A stretch of DNA of 34,155 bases, taken from Clostridia bacterium (lineage in GTDB: Bacteria > Bacillota_A > Clostridia > Christensenellales > CAG-138). Where the stretch lies: assembly GCA_017553815.1 (NCBI GenBank), contig JAFZJT010000128.1, forward strand, positions 1 to 34,155. Direction: 5' to 3'. Numbering within the stretch: position 1 is the first letter of the stretch; each line of letters opens with the position of its first letter. The notes under the pieces are model-generated. The model had not been told where the DNA came from. It worked only from the letters and a program-made list of their open reading frames with translations, and searched no databases. Shown one piece after another: positions 23,339 through 30,308 of the stretch. A program made the position numbers and the translations under genes.

Positions 23339-23995
23339 ATGCCCGCAGAAAAATACATTGCTTCGGATATTCAATCGAGATTTGAGTTTTTTGATTACGG
23401 CCACGCCTTGGAGATATTGCACGAGAGTTTCCCGAATGAATGGGTCGAGATTCAAGAAGCATTAAGGCGACTAAAACTTACGGTTGCAGATATTTCTCAG
23501 GCGGGAGGAAACGAGTCCCCCATTCCGAAGAAGTTCGACTATGTTTTGTATCCGTGCGGTTAGCGCGAGATCCGCATTTCCGGAGATTTGATTGTTAAAA
23601 AGTATCATCGCCAAACGGCTCAACGCAGAGGACGCTTTTCAAACGAGCCCTTCGAGGTTGAAACCATTACGGGGTATATCGACGGTCATAACATAGATTT
23701 TTTGAAACACAAAGTTGCTTTTGACCTTGAGTGTAACAGCAAGGATCAAACCTTTGATCGCGATTTGCTCGCAATGAGAACATATTTTGATTGCGGGTTG
23801 ATTGATGTCGGAGTAATCGTCACGAGAGCCGAAGAGTTGAACGATGTTTTCAGAGATATCGGTATCTTGGCTAAATACGGAGCGTCAACAACTTGGATCG
23901 GAAAGCTGCTGTACCGCCTTGACAGCAGACGCAACGGCGGTTGCCCTGTTTTAGCTGTTGGAATAAAGAAGGGATGTGTTGAAGGTTATGAGTAA
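23339..23995 (+). pseudogene. BglII/BstYI-like type II restriction endonuclease, interrupted by an in-frame TAG
   Basis: One frame of 219 codons from an ATG with GAGAGGAAGG 8 bases upstream; the length is close to BglII (223 residues). Codon 75 (23561-23563) is TAG, and the same frame continues on both sides as one protein. Family features before it: SRFEFFDYGHALEILHESFP, GGNESPIPKKFD, LYPCG. After it: REIRISGDL, then IDF (Asp120) and FDLECNSKDQTFDRDL with candidate metal residues Asp129 and Glu131, GVIVTRAEEL, KYGASTTWIGKL and GGCPVLAVGI. Relatives have Trp at the TAG position (a GW-KE type segment), so TGG to TAG is the simplest explanation. It may be inactivated or a sequencing error. The 3' end overlaps the methyltransferase gene by 8 bases. 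Recognition site not predictable; BglII and BstYI cut GATC-centred sites. Confidence 0.88.
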
Positions 23996-24629
23996 ACTTG
24001 ATATTACCGCAACCAGTCTATTGACTTTCACAAACGGAAAAAAATACAACACCATCTATGCCGACCCTCCGTGGCAGTTTCAAAACCGTACCGGCAAAGT
24101 AGCTCCCGAGCATAAGCGGTTGACAAGATATGAAACCATGACCTTAGCCGAGATTAAGTCTCTCCCCGTTCCCGAGATTTCCGACGAAAAAGCGCATCTA
24201 TATCTTTGGATTCCAAACGCACTTCTGCCGGAAGGATTAGCTGTAATGGATGCTTGGGGTTTTGAATACAAGGGAAACATTGTTTGGGAAAAAGTCCGCA
24301 AGGACGGTATGCCGGATGGTCGCGGCGTCGGCTTTTATTTCCGCAATGTTACAGAGCTTCTCCTTTTTGGAATAAAAAAGGGAAGTATGCCAAACCGCAC
24401 ACTCTCTCCTGCGCGATCGCAGGTTAATCTGCTCAGAGCTCAGAAGCGTGAGCACAGCAGAAAGCCGGATGAATTCATCCCTATCATCGAAGCTTGCAGC
24501 CAGCCCAATCGAATCGAACTGTTTGCGCGCGGTGACCGTGAAGGATGGGATATGTGGGGAAATCAGGCGGATTCGAGCTATGAACCCACCTGGAACACCT
24601 ACAAGAATCACACAGTTGCGAGTGTTTGA
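23988..24629 (+). CDS. MT-A70 family DNA N6-adenine methyltransferase
   Basis: 213 residues from the ATG at 23988, which has GAAGG 4 bases upstream and overlaps the end of the endonuclease frame by 8 bases. An earlier ATG at 23976 would lie deeper in that frame. The catalytic motif DPPW is at residues 26-29 (NTIYADPPWQF), followed by LYLWIPNALLPEGLAVMDAWGF and NIVWEKVRKDG. The C-terminal SAM-binding strand is NRIELFARGDREGWDMWGN. MT-A70 enzymes in bacteria methylate adenine in DNA, and several serve restriction-modification systems. Its place directly after the restriction gene makes it the protective partner. The gene is intact, so host DNA is presumably still methylated even if the nuclease is dead. 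Confidence 0.92.
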   Translation: MSKLDITATSLLTFTNGKKYNTIYADPPWQFQNRTGKVAPEHKRLTRYETMTLAEIKSLPVPEISDEKAHLYLWIPNALLPEGLAVMDAWGFEYKGNIVWEKVRKDGMPDGRGVGFYFRNVTELLLFGIKKGSMPNRTLSPARSQVNLLRAQKREHSRKPDEFIPIIEACSQPNRIELFARGDREGWDMWGNQADSSYEPTWNTYKNHTVASV

Positions 24630-24677
24630 TCTGCCTTTTCCGCCGCTGCATCCATAGTATTAATGAATCTATTACCC

Positions 24678-24710
24678 AAACGGTCAACGCAGAGAGGCGT
24701 TGACCGTTTT
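24678..24710 (+). terminator. Intrinsic terminator closing the restriction-modification operon
   Basis: AACGGTCAACGC (24679-24690) pairs perfectly with GCGTTGACCGTT (24697-24708) over a 6-base loop, with T at 24707-24710. Confidence 0.88.
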
Positions 24711-24743
24711 ATCCGCCTTATTGCGTTCATATTTCCCCACAGC

Positions 24744-24773
24744 TTGACAAAACCTCGGTAAATGCGCTATTAT
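24744..24773 (+). promoter_or_regulatory. Promoter of the lipid kinase gene
   Basis: Consensus TTGACA (24744-24749), an 18-base spacer and TATTAT (24768-24773). Predicted start near 24780, about 40 bases before the ATG. Confidence 0.75.
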
Positions 24774-24818
24774 ATTATTGGGTCAATGCGTGCCTTTGCG
24801 CTTGCCGGAGGTATATAA

Positions 24819-25763
24819 ATGGAAGTTGGAAGCGAATGCGTTAATTCGGCAAAAGCCGAAAACGAGCTTTATGGAACCTGCGAAAAACCCGCGCTTGCCT
24901 TCATCGTGAACCCCGTTGCGGGCTCTGGTCGATGCGAGGCGCTTTTCGAGCGAGCGAAGGCGGTTTTCACCGAAAAGGGCGTTAAATTCGAGTGCTTTTT
25001 CACCGAGTATCACGGCCATGCCGAGGAGCTTGCCGCAGGCGCGGTCGCAAAGGGTTTTAACGCGGTGATCGCCGTCGGCGGCGACGGGACGGTGCGCGAG
25101 GCGGCCTCGGCGCTGATCGAAACGGATATCCCCCTTGGGATACTGCCCTTCGGCACGGGCAACGACTTTGCGAGCGCGCTGTCGATACCCACCGAGCCCG
25201 AGGCGGCGGCGGAGCTGATCCTTTCGGGCGAAGCAAGATCGACCGACCTCGGCAGGGCGAACGGCAAGGTTTTCACAAACGTTTGCGGGCTCGGCTTCGA
25301 TGCGGACGTTCTTGCGCGAACCGAGAAGCATAAGAAGGGACGCACCGGAATGCTCCCATACCTGCTCGGCATTTTGGACGCGGTGCTCCATAAAAGAAAG
25401 CTTCACGCCCGCTTTTCGCTCGACGGCAGCGCGGAAACGCAGCTCGATGCGCTGATCATCACCGCCTGCAACGGCAAACGCTTCGGCGGAGGTATGCTCG
25501 TTGCACCCGAGGCGAAGCAGGACGACGGGCTTTTCGATATCTGCATCGCGAAATACATCGGATTCTTCCGCTTGATAACGCTTCTGCCTTGCTTTATAAA
25601 GGGGAAGCATATAGACAAAGAGCCCGTGACCTACACGCGCGCAAAGCGCATCAGTGTGCATACCGACGGGGCGGAAACGGTGCAGCTCGACGGCGAGCTG
25701 ATCGAAAAAACGCCTCTCTGCTGCGAGCTGATCGCGGACGCGGTACGGGTCTTCCGCCCGTAA
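24819..25763 (+). CDS. Diacylglycerol kinase-like lipid kinase (DagK/YegS family)
   Basis: 314 residues. The catalytic domain begins with AFIVNPVAGSG (about 28-38) and carries the nucleotide motif VGGDGTVREAA (about 86-96) and LGILPFGTGNDFA (about 105-117). The C-terminal beta-sandwich has CNGKRFGGGMLVAPEAKQDDGLFD and the closing VQLDGE. The family phosphorylates diacylglycerol or related lipids and returns diacylglycerol to phospholipid synthesis. The start has GGAGG 6-7 bases upstream. About 15 residues of unmatched leader precede the domain. It begins the gene run that continues to rsmI. Confidence 0.92.
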   Translation: MEVGSECVNSAKAENELYGTCEKPALAFIVNPVAGSGRCEALFERAKAVFTEKGVKFECFFTEYHGHAEELAAGAVAKGFNAVIAVGGDGTVREAASALIETDIPLGILPFGTGNDFASALSIPTEPEAAAELILSGEARSTDLGRANGKVFTNVCGLGFDADVLARTEKHKKGRTGMLPYLLGILDAVLHKRKLHARFSLDGSAETQLDALIITACNGKRFGGGMLVAPEAKQDDGLFDICIAKYIGFFRLITLLPCFIKGKHIDKEPVTYTRAKRISVHTDGAETVQLDGELIEKTPLCCELIADAVRVFRP

Positions 25764-25819
25764 GCGGGATTTCGGCTTTTTTGTCAAAGCCAATCAAAAG
25801 GACAGGAATTCATCATAGA

Positions 25820-26938
25820 ATGACTGAAAAGAAAAGAAAATACAACCGCCGCGCGCAGCTTCGGCTTCGCCGGATAATAGTTCTTTGCGTGCTTGCGCTG
25901 ATTTTAGTCGGGCTCATCTTCGGCGCTGTTAAGCTCTGCGCCTCCTGCAAAACCTCTGCGTCAAAGCGCAGCCTGCCGTTCTCCTCAAGCGATAATTTCG
26001 CCTACACCGGCGGCGGCTTCCTTTACGCGCACGATAAAAAGCTTTCCTATCTCGACATAGGCGACGAAAGCAAGAGCTTCACGGTCGATCTTGAGGAAAG
26101 CGGCGCGGGCGTTGCGGGAAGCGATCGGATAAAGGTCGTTTATTCCGCCACCTCGCTTCAGGTTGTCGGAACGCCTTATGAGCACACCTTCGAGGGCGCG
26201 ATAAAAAAGATAGTATGCTGCGGCAAATATGTGGGAGCCTATATAGAGAATGCGGACAACACCCATTCGCTCGCGGTCTATAATTCTGCGGGCGACAGGC
26301 GACATCTTGCCGAGCTCGGCTCGTCGGTTTTGCTCGATTTCGGCTTCGAGGGCGGCGACAGCTCCGCCATGTATATGAGCGAGCTCGTTACGATCGGCAC
26401 CGCCGTTTCAACCACGGTCACAACGCTCGATCTTGCGCGCGAAAGCATAACGGGCGTTATGAACATACAGGGTGAAATAGCCAAAAACATCATAATGACC
26501 TCGAAAAGCGTTTTCATTTTCGGAACGGACAGCCTGATCCGCTTCGACCGCTCCACCAACACCGAGGCCTACCGCCTACTCTCAAGGAACTATGATTGCC
26601 TGGATCACTCCGCCGACGGCGGAAGGCTGATGCTGCTTCTTGCACAAAGCGGCGAAAAGAGCGCCCCGCTTCGCGTGCTCTCCGTCAAGGAGGCCGAAGC
26701 TGCGGACGACAGCGTTCTCGAGCTTCCCTCCGCAAGCCGCGCTTCATCCTGCTTCCTGATGCGCGGCAAGGTCGTTTCGGTAAACGGCACCACAGCCGAG
26801 ATCCGAAGCATGAAGGGCGAGCTAAGCGCCTCCATCCCGCTCGGAACTGAGGTCGTAGCCGCCGAAAAGCTCGATGAAAGCAGGCTGCTGCTGTTCTCGG
26901 GCGATGAGCCGACCCTTTTAACGCTAAAGAATTTCTGA
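25820..26938 (+). CDS. Membrane-anchored beta-rich protein, possibly DUF5711 family
   Basis: 372 residues from the ATG at 25820. The cytoplasmic start is very basic (KKRKYNRRAQLRLRR), followed by one membrane helix (about 18-38). The remainder is extracytoplasmic and made of repeating short beta strands (LSYLDIGDES, LQVVGTPYEH, KSVFIFGTDSLIRFD), which suggests a beta-propeller or similar. This layout resembles DUF5711 proteins, which I recall near cvpA genes in Clostridia, but I am not certain. Longer frames upstream run through the lipid kinase gene and are shadows. The ribosome binding site (AGGA) is distant. It precedes cvpA by 19 bases. Confidence 0.7.
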   Translation: MTEKKRKYNRRAQLRLRRIIVLCVLALILVGLIFGAVKLCASCKTSASKRSLPFSSSDNFAYTGGGFLYAHDKKLSYLDIGDESKSFTVDLEESGAGVAGSDRIKVVYSATSLQVVGTPYEHTFEGAIKKIVCCGKYVGAYIENADNTHSLAVYNSAGDRRHLAELGSSVLLDFGFEGGDSSAMYMSELVTIGTAVSTTVTTLDLARESITGVMNIQGEIAKNIIMTSKSVFIFGTDSLIRFDRSTNTEAYRLLSRNYDCLDHSADGGRLMLLLAQSGEKSAPLRVLSVKEAEAADDSVLELPSASRASSCFLMRGKVVSVNGTTAEIRSMKGELSASIPLGTEVVAAEKLDESRLLLFSGDEPTLLTLKNF

Positions 26939-26957
26939 AAGGAAAAAGCCTTTTGAT

Positions 26958-27671
26958 ATGGGAATTGTTAATCTTGCGATAATCGCCGTGTTCGCGATCT
27001 TCGTGCTCGCGGGCGTATACAAGGGGTTCCTTTGGAATCTCGCAACGCTCGGCGCAACGATCGTTTCGCTTCTTATCGCGCTGATCTTCATGCGCTCGAT
27101 CTCAAAGCTGATCGTTGCCAATCAGTCGCTCTATTCCTCCATGCTCAGCTACACCGAGGGCAAGGAGGATATCTACGACGTCGATCTTGTAAACAGGGAG
27201 ATAACCTCGCTCACCAACGCCGAGATCGACGAGATCATGGAGCGCAGCAACCTCCCCTTCCCATTCATGCAGCGCGTTCACGACAACATATTGACCGAGG
27301 CGCTCAAATCTCGCGGCATCACCACGCTCGGCGATTATTTCAACGAGAGCAAGGTCATAGTTTTCATAAATATTATCTCGTTCATCCTGATATACTTGAT
27401 CTCGAGGATCATCCTCACCGTGCTGATAAGCTGGCTGGATTATTCGGTGCGCTTCCCGAAGCTCAGGATACCGCTGACCGATCAGATCGCGGGCGGCGCG
27501 GTCGGCTTCATCAGGGGACTTATCGACGTTTCGGTCATCTTCATGATAACGCCCGCCGTGCTGACGGTGCTCCCCTTCGATCAGATCCAGGATATGATCA
27601 CAAACAGCACCCTCGCCTCCTTCCTCTACAACTCCAACCTCCTTCTGAGGCTCATCCCCGGAGTGCTGTGA
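26958..27671 (+). CDS. CvpA-family membrane protein
   Basis: 237 residues, four membrane segments: about 5-22, 30-50, 132-158 and 185-205. Family features are the opening NLAIIAVFAIFVLAGVYKGF and the late GGAVGFIRGLIDVSVIFM. CvpA was named from colicin V production in E. coli; in Firmicutes its role is unclear. A long soluble loop (about 55-130), bigger than usual, separates the second and third segments. The only purine-rich site (AAAGGA, 26938-26943) is 15 or so bases upstream and can pair with CCTTT just after it. The stop TGA overlaps the ATG of the next gene (TGATG), so the two are coupled. Confidence 0.85.
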   Translation: MGIVNLAIIAVFAIFVLAGVYKGFLWNLATLGATIVSLLIALIFMRSISKLIVANQSLYSSMLSYTEGKEDIYDVDLVNREITSLTNAEIDEIMERSNLPFPFMQRVHDNILTEALKSRGITTLGDYFNESKVIVFINIISFILIYLISRIILTVLISWLDYSVRFPKLRIPLTDQIAGGAVGFIRGLIDVSVIFMITPAVLTVLPFDQIQDMITNSTLASFLYNSNLLLRLIPGVL

Positions 27672-28492
27672 TGAAAGCTTGCGATAAAACAGAGAAAAAG
27701 CCCGTCGAAAGCGGGCTTTTTGCGGATAAAAGCGGGCTTATCGCCGAGGGCGAGCGCGCGGACGACCTTCAATACAAGGATCTCAAGCTGATTCAATCCC
27801 CCTCCGCGTTCTGCTTCGGAACGGATTCGATCCTGCTTACGCATTTCGCCCTTCTCTCGCTCAAGGGGGCGCGGAGCGGGGCGCGCATCGTCGATCTTGG
27901 CGCGGGCTCGGGCGTTATCTCCCTGCTTATTGCCGCAAAAACGGGGCTTAGTTTGACCGCAGTTGAGATAGACGGCGCGCAGTGCGAGCGCTTCAGCCGA
28001 ACTCTTCAGCTGAATTCGCTTAACGGCGAAAAAAACGCGCGCGATATAGGAAAAATAGAGATAGTCTGCGCGGATTATCTTTCAAGCGAGCTCAAATTCG
28101 AGCGGAAATTCGATCACGCGGTGTGCAATCCGCCGTATTTCAGAGTCGGCTCGGGCGGAAGGCCGAAAAACGCGGGCGCGACGCACGAAACGAGCGCGGA
28201 CATCGATTCGCTTGCTCAAGCGGCGCGGCGCCTTCTCAAATTCGGCGGCTCCTTCAGCCTTTGCTTCCCAGCCGAACGGCTCGCCGAGGCGCTGACGGCG
28301 CTCAGTATGAACGCGCTCGAGCCAAAAACGCTTCGCCTCGTTCGCACCAAAGCTGGCAAAAAGCCGTATCTTGCGCTGATAAGAGCCAAGCACGGCGCCA
28401 AGCCCGGACTCAGCATCGAGAACGAGCTGATAATCACGGATGAAGCGGGGCGCTATACACCCGAGGTCGAGAGGTATTATAATGGAGAATAG
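27671..28492 (+). CDS. TrmN6-like tRNA adenine-N6 methyltransferase (YabB group)
   Basis: 273 residues from the ATG at 27671, one base into the cvpA stop. The SAM-binding motif is VDLGAGSGVISLLIA, followed by AVEIDGAQCERF and the adenine-N6 catalytic NPPYF (about 152-156); the family opening DLQYKDLKLIQS is near residue 35. In Bacillus the order yabB-yazA-rsmI is conserved; here rsmI follows directly. The expected product modifies A37 of a tRNA. About 25 residues precede the usual family start, and their codons contain a perfect terminator-like hairpin (27695-27721). No ATG, GTG or TTG in frame lies just after the hairpin, so the early start stands. The gene overlaps rsmI by 11 bases. Confidence 0.88.
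   Translation: MKACDKTEKKPVESGLFADKSGLIAEGERADDLQYKDLKLIQSPSAFCFGTDSILLTHFALLSLKGARSGARIVDLGAGSGVISLLIAAKTGLSLTAVEIDGAQCERFSRTLQLNSLNGEKNARDIGKIEIVCADYLSSELKFERKFDHAVCNPPYFRVGSGGRPKNAGATHETSADIDSLAQAARRLLKFGGSFSLCFPAERLAEALTALSMNALEPKTLRLVRTKAGKKPYLALIRAKHGAKPGLSIENELIITDEAGRYTPEVERYYNGE
27695..27721 (+). terminator. Terminator-like hairpin inside the trmN6-like coding region
   Basis: AAAAAGCCCG (27695-27704) and CGGGCTTTTT (27712-27721) form a perfect 10-base stem around a 7-base loop, ending in five T. It starts 24 bases into the trmN6-like frame. It has the full shape of an intrinsic terminator and would partly separate cvpA and upstream genes from trmN6-rsmI, unless ribosomes translating the frame block it. 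Confidence 0.65.
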
Positions 28493-29417
28493 AAAGCTTA
28501 TCGAGCTTATAAATGAAAATATGCGAAGCGGCGCGGATGTGGCCGCCGATCTCTCTCCCCTTGCGCCTAAGCTCTATCTTTGCGCAACGCCGATAGGCAA
28601 CCTTGGGGACATCACGCTCCGCACGCTCGAGACCCTGTCGGGCGCGGATAAGATCTATTGCGAGGACACGCGCAGCACACTCAAGCTTCTCAACGCCTAC
28701 GGCATAAAAAAGCCGCTCGAGAGCTGCCATGAGCACAACGAAAAAAGCCGCGCCGAGCGCATTGCGCAGGAGGTGCGGCGTGGCGAAGCCGTGGCCTTTG
28801 TAAGCGACGCGGGGCTTCCGGGCGTTTCCGACCCCGGCGCGGAGCTGATCAAAAGATTCGTCGAGCTCGGCCTGCCCTTCGAGGTGCAGCCCGGCGCAAG
28901 CGCGCTGACAACGGCGTGGATCATGAGCGGCCTTGATACGAAAAGCTTGCTCTTCCTCGGTTTTTTGCCCCGAAGCGGCGCGGAAAGAACCGCCGCGCTC
29001 GAGCGGATCGCGAAAAGCGGAGATACGCTCATTGTTTACGAAAGCCCGCTTCGCGTTGGCACAACGCTTCGCGATATCGCCGAAGCGATCGAAAACGCGG
29101 GGCAAAGCGCCGAAAAGCGCCCCTGCGCGCTCGTTCGCGAGATCACAAAGGCGTTTGAGGAATGCGTTCGCGGGAGCGTGCGCGAGCTTGCCGAAAGGTA
29201 CGCCTCAGTCCCGCCCAAGGGCGAATGCGTGCTCGTTATCGGCAAAGCCGATGACGATTCCGCTCCCGAATCAAACGCCAAGCTCGACGCGCTGCTCACC
29301 GGTCTGCTTTCGGAGGGAATTTCGGTCAAATCGGCTTCCCGCATCGCCGCCGAAACGCTGGATCTGCCGAAAAATGCCGCTTATAAGCGCGCTATGGAGC
29401 TAATCAATACGAAATAA
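28482..29417 (+). CDS. rsmI: 16S rRNA (cytidine1402-2'-O)-methyltransferase
   Basis: 311 residues from the ATG at 28482 (GAGAGG 7 bases upstream, overlapping the trmN6-like stop). RsmI motifs: LYLCATPIGNLGDITLRTLETL, YCEDTRSTLKLLNAYGI, AFVSDAGLPGVSDPGAELI, VQPGASALTTAWIMSGL and VLVREITKAFEE-type (here ALVREITKAFEE). The enzyme methylates the 2'-O of C1402 in the ribosomal decoding centre. The first 33 or so residues before LYLCATPIGN are longer than usual, and the C-terminal helical tail (after GECVLVIG) is typical. No strong terminator follows; the next gene has its own promoter. Confidence 0.95.
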   Translation: MENRKLIELINENMRSGADVAADLSPLAPKLYLCATPIGNLGDITLRTLETLSGADKIYCEDTRSTLKLLNAYGIKKPLESCHEHNEKSRAERIAQEVRRGEAVAFVSDAGLPGVSDPGAELIKRFVELGLPFEVQPGASALTTAWIMSGLDTKSLLFLGFLPRSGAERTAALERIAKSGDTLIVYESPLRVGTTLRDIAEAIENAGQSAEKRPCALVREITKAFEECVRGSVRELAERYASVPPKGECVLVIGKADDDSAPESNAKLDALLTGLLSEGISVKSASRIAAETLDLPKNAAYKRAMELINTK

Positions 29418-29462
29418 AGTAGAAATGTTTCTAAATATATGCAAAAAATTATCGGTTAGCCA

Positions 29463-29491
29463 TTGATTATTGTCTTCGATAATGTTATAAT
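29463..29491 (+). promoter_or_regulatory. Promoter of the CGGC-domain gene
   Basis: TTGATT (29463-29468), a 17-base spacer and a perfect TATAAT (29486-29491). The AT-rich stretch just upstream contains a 14-base palindrome-like element (29420-29433, arms TAGAAA/TTTCTA). Confidence 0.8.
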
Positions 29492-29493
29492 AG

Positions 29494-29511
29494 CGCATAC
29501 AAATGTATGCG
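29494..29511. promoter_or_regulatory. Inverted repeat at the CGGC promoter start, possible operator
   Basis: CGCATAC (29494-29500) and GTATGCG (29505-29511) are perfect 7-base arms with a 4-base spacer, starting 2 bases after the -10 box and covering the expected transcription start. They end just before the AAAGGAG ribosome site. It could be a repressor site or a 5' RNA hairpin. Confidence 0.5.
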
Positions 29512-29525
29512 AAAGGAGCATTGCA

Positions 29526-29861
29526 ATGAAGGTCGGCATTATCAGATGCATGCAAACGGAGGATATCTGCCCGGGAACGGACGATTTTCTTGCCGTTAAG
29601 AATCATACCGGCGCTTTTGCGGATATTGAAGAAGAGATCGATCTGGTCGGCTTTTGCAACTGCGGCGGCTGCCCGGGCAATCGCGTTGTGCTGAGAGCCA
29701 AGAAGCTCGTCGAGCAGGGCGCGCAGCTCATCGCTTTTTCGACCTGCATCCAGAAGGGGCGCGATATCTGCTTCCCCTGCCCCTACGCCCAGAAGATGAA
29801 GGACAGCATCACCCAGGCGCTTGGCGACAGCATAACGCTTCTAAACTCTTCGCACGACTGA
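29526..29861 (+). CDS. CGGC-domain cysteine-rich putative metal-binding protein
   Basis: 111 residues from the ATG at 29526 with AAAGGAG 7 bases upstream. The signature FCNCGGCPGN (Cys44, Cys46, Cys49) gives the domain its name (PF08821); further cysteines are Cys8, Cys15 and the late STC and CFPCPY groups. The opening KVGIIRCMQTEDICPG is also typical. The family is predicted to bind metal or an Fe-S cluster; its function is not known. It stands alone, with its own promoter and an inverted repeat at the start site that suggests regulation, perhaps by metal or redox state. Confidence 0.88.
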   Translation: MKVGIIRCMQTEDICPGTDDFLAVKNHTGAFADIEEEIDLVGFCNCGGCPGNRVVLRAKKLVEQGAQLIAFSTCIQKGRDICFPCPYAQKMKDSITQALGDSITLLNSSHD

Positions 29862-29889
29862 TTTTTGCGCTTTCAAATTTGAATATTAT

Positions 29890-29919
29890 AAAGGGTTCTC
29901 CAATTGGAAGACCCTTTTA
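29890..29919. terminator. Terminator between convergent CGGC and DUF1294 genes
   Basis: AAAGGGT and ACCCTTT arms with inner TCC/GGA pairs around AATT and a 2-base mismatch, followed by T on the plus strand. A second small hairpin (CCCC, AAAC, GGGG then TTTTT) follows at about 29925-29941. Together they can stop transcription from both sides. Confidence 0.6.
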
Positions 29920-29946
29920 ATTTGCCCCAAACGGGGTTTTTCTTCA

Positions 29947-29990
29947 ATCACTAATCACTAACCGCCAACCACTACGCACTAAACACTAAG
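29947..29990. repeat. Short degenerate CACTAA repeat
   Basis: Five imperfect copies of a CACTAA-like unit: two adjacent (ATCACTA twice), then ACCACTAC, GCACTAAA and CACTAAG. It lies between the terminators and the end of the DUF1294 gene. Origin unknown; likely slippage-derived filler. Confidence 0.6.
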
Positions 29991-30003
29991 CGCCGCCGAT
30001 GCT

Positions 30004-30291
30004 TTATCCGAGCTTTTTAAAAAACAGCAACAACAGCGCGATATGCGCAAGCAGAATCAGTGGCATGAAGAGCGCGAAGTACCAATGCTTCGTCTTATGC
30101 CTGAAAAACTGCATCCCGAGCACGGAGCCGAGGCTGCCGCCCAAAATCGCAATCAAAAACAGCGTTTTCTCCGGGATGCGCCAGCGCTTCTTCTCGGCTT
30201 TTTTCTTATCCGCGCCCATCGAAACGAATCCGATGAGCGTCATTATTCCGAGATACGCGAGCAGTATTATTTGATAGATCGAAAGCTTCAT
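30004..30291 (-). CDS. DUF1294-family small membrane protein
   Basis: 95 residues from the ATG at 30291 (AAGGAGG upstream); a longer frame to 30393 would run back into addB and is rejected. Three membrane segments: about 5-24, 42-60 and 70-90. The typical DUF1294 centre is seen: GADKKKAEKKRWRIPEKTLFLIAILGGSLGSVLGMQFFRHKT. Function unknown for the family. It is 17 bases after addB on the same strand, so cotranscribed. Confidence 0.9.
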   Translation of the reverse strand: MKLSIYQIILLAYLGIMTLIGFVSMGADKKKAEKKRWRIPEKTLFLIAILGGSLGSVLGMQFFRHKTKHWYFALFMPLILLAHIALLLLFFKKLG

Positions 30292-30308
30292 TTTGCCTTT
30301 TCCTCCTT

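Noticed and set aside
23245..23385. Small ORF (MNKYDTIKYTK...) before the restriction gene, possible controller protein
   Set aside because: Its ATG lies inside the promoter spacer, it lacks a ribosome site, it shows no helix-turn-helix and it overlaps the nuclease start in another frame.
23561..23563. Amber recoding (pyrrolysine or suppressor) at the restriction gene
   Set aside because: Other genes in the window end in TAG as an ordinary stop and no Pyl machinery or downstream element is seen; a Trp-to-stop mutation is simpler.
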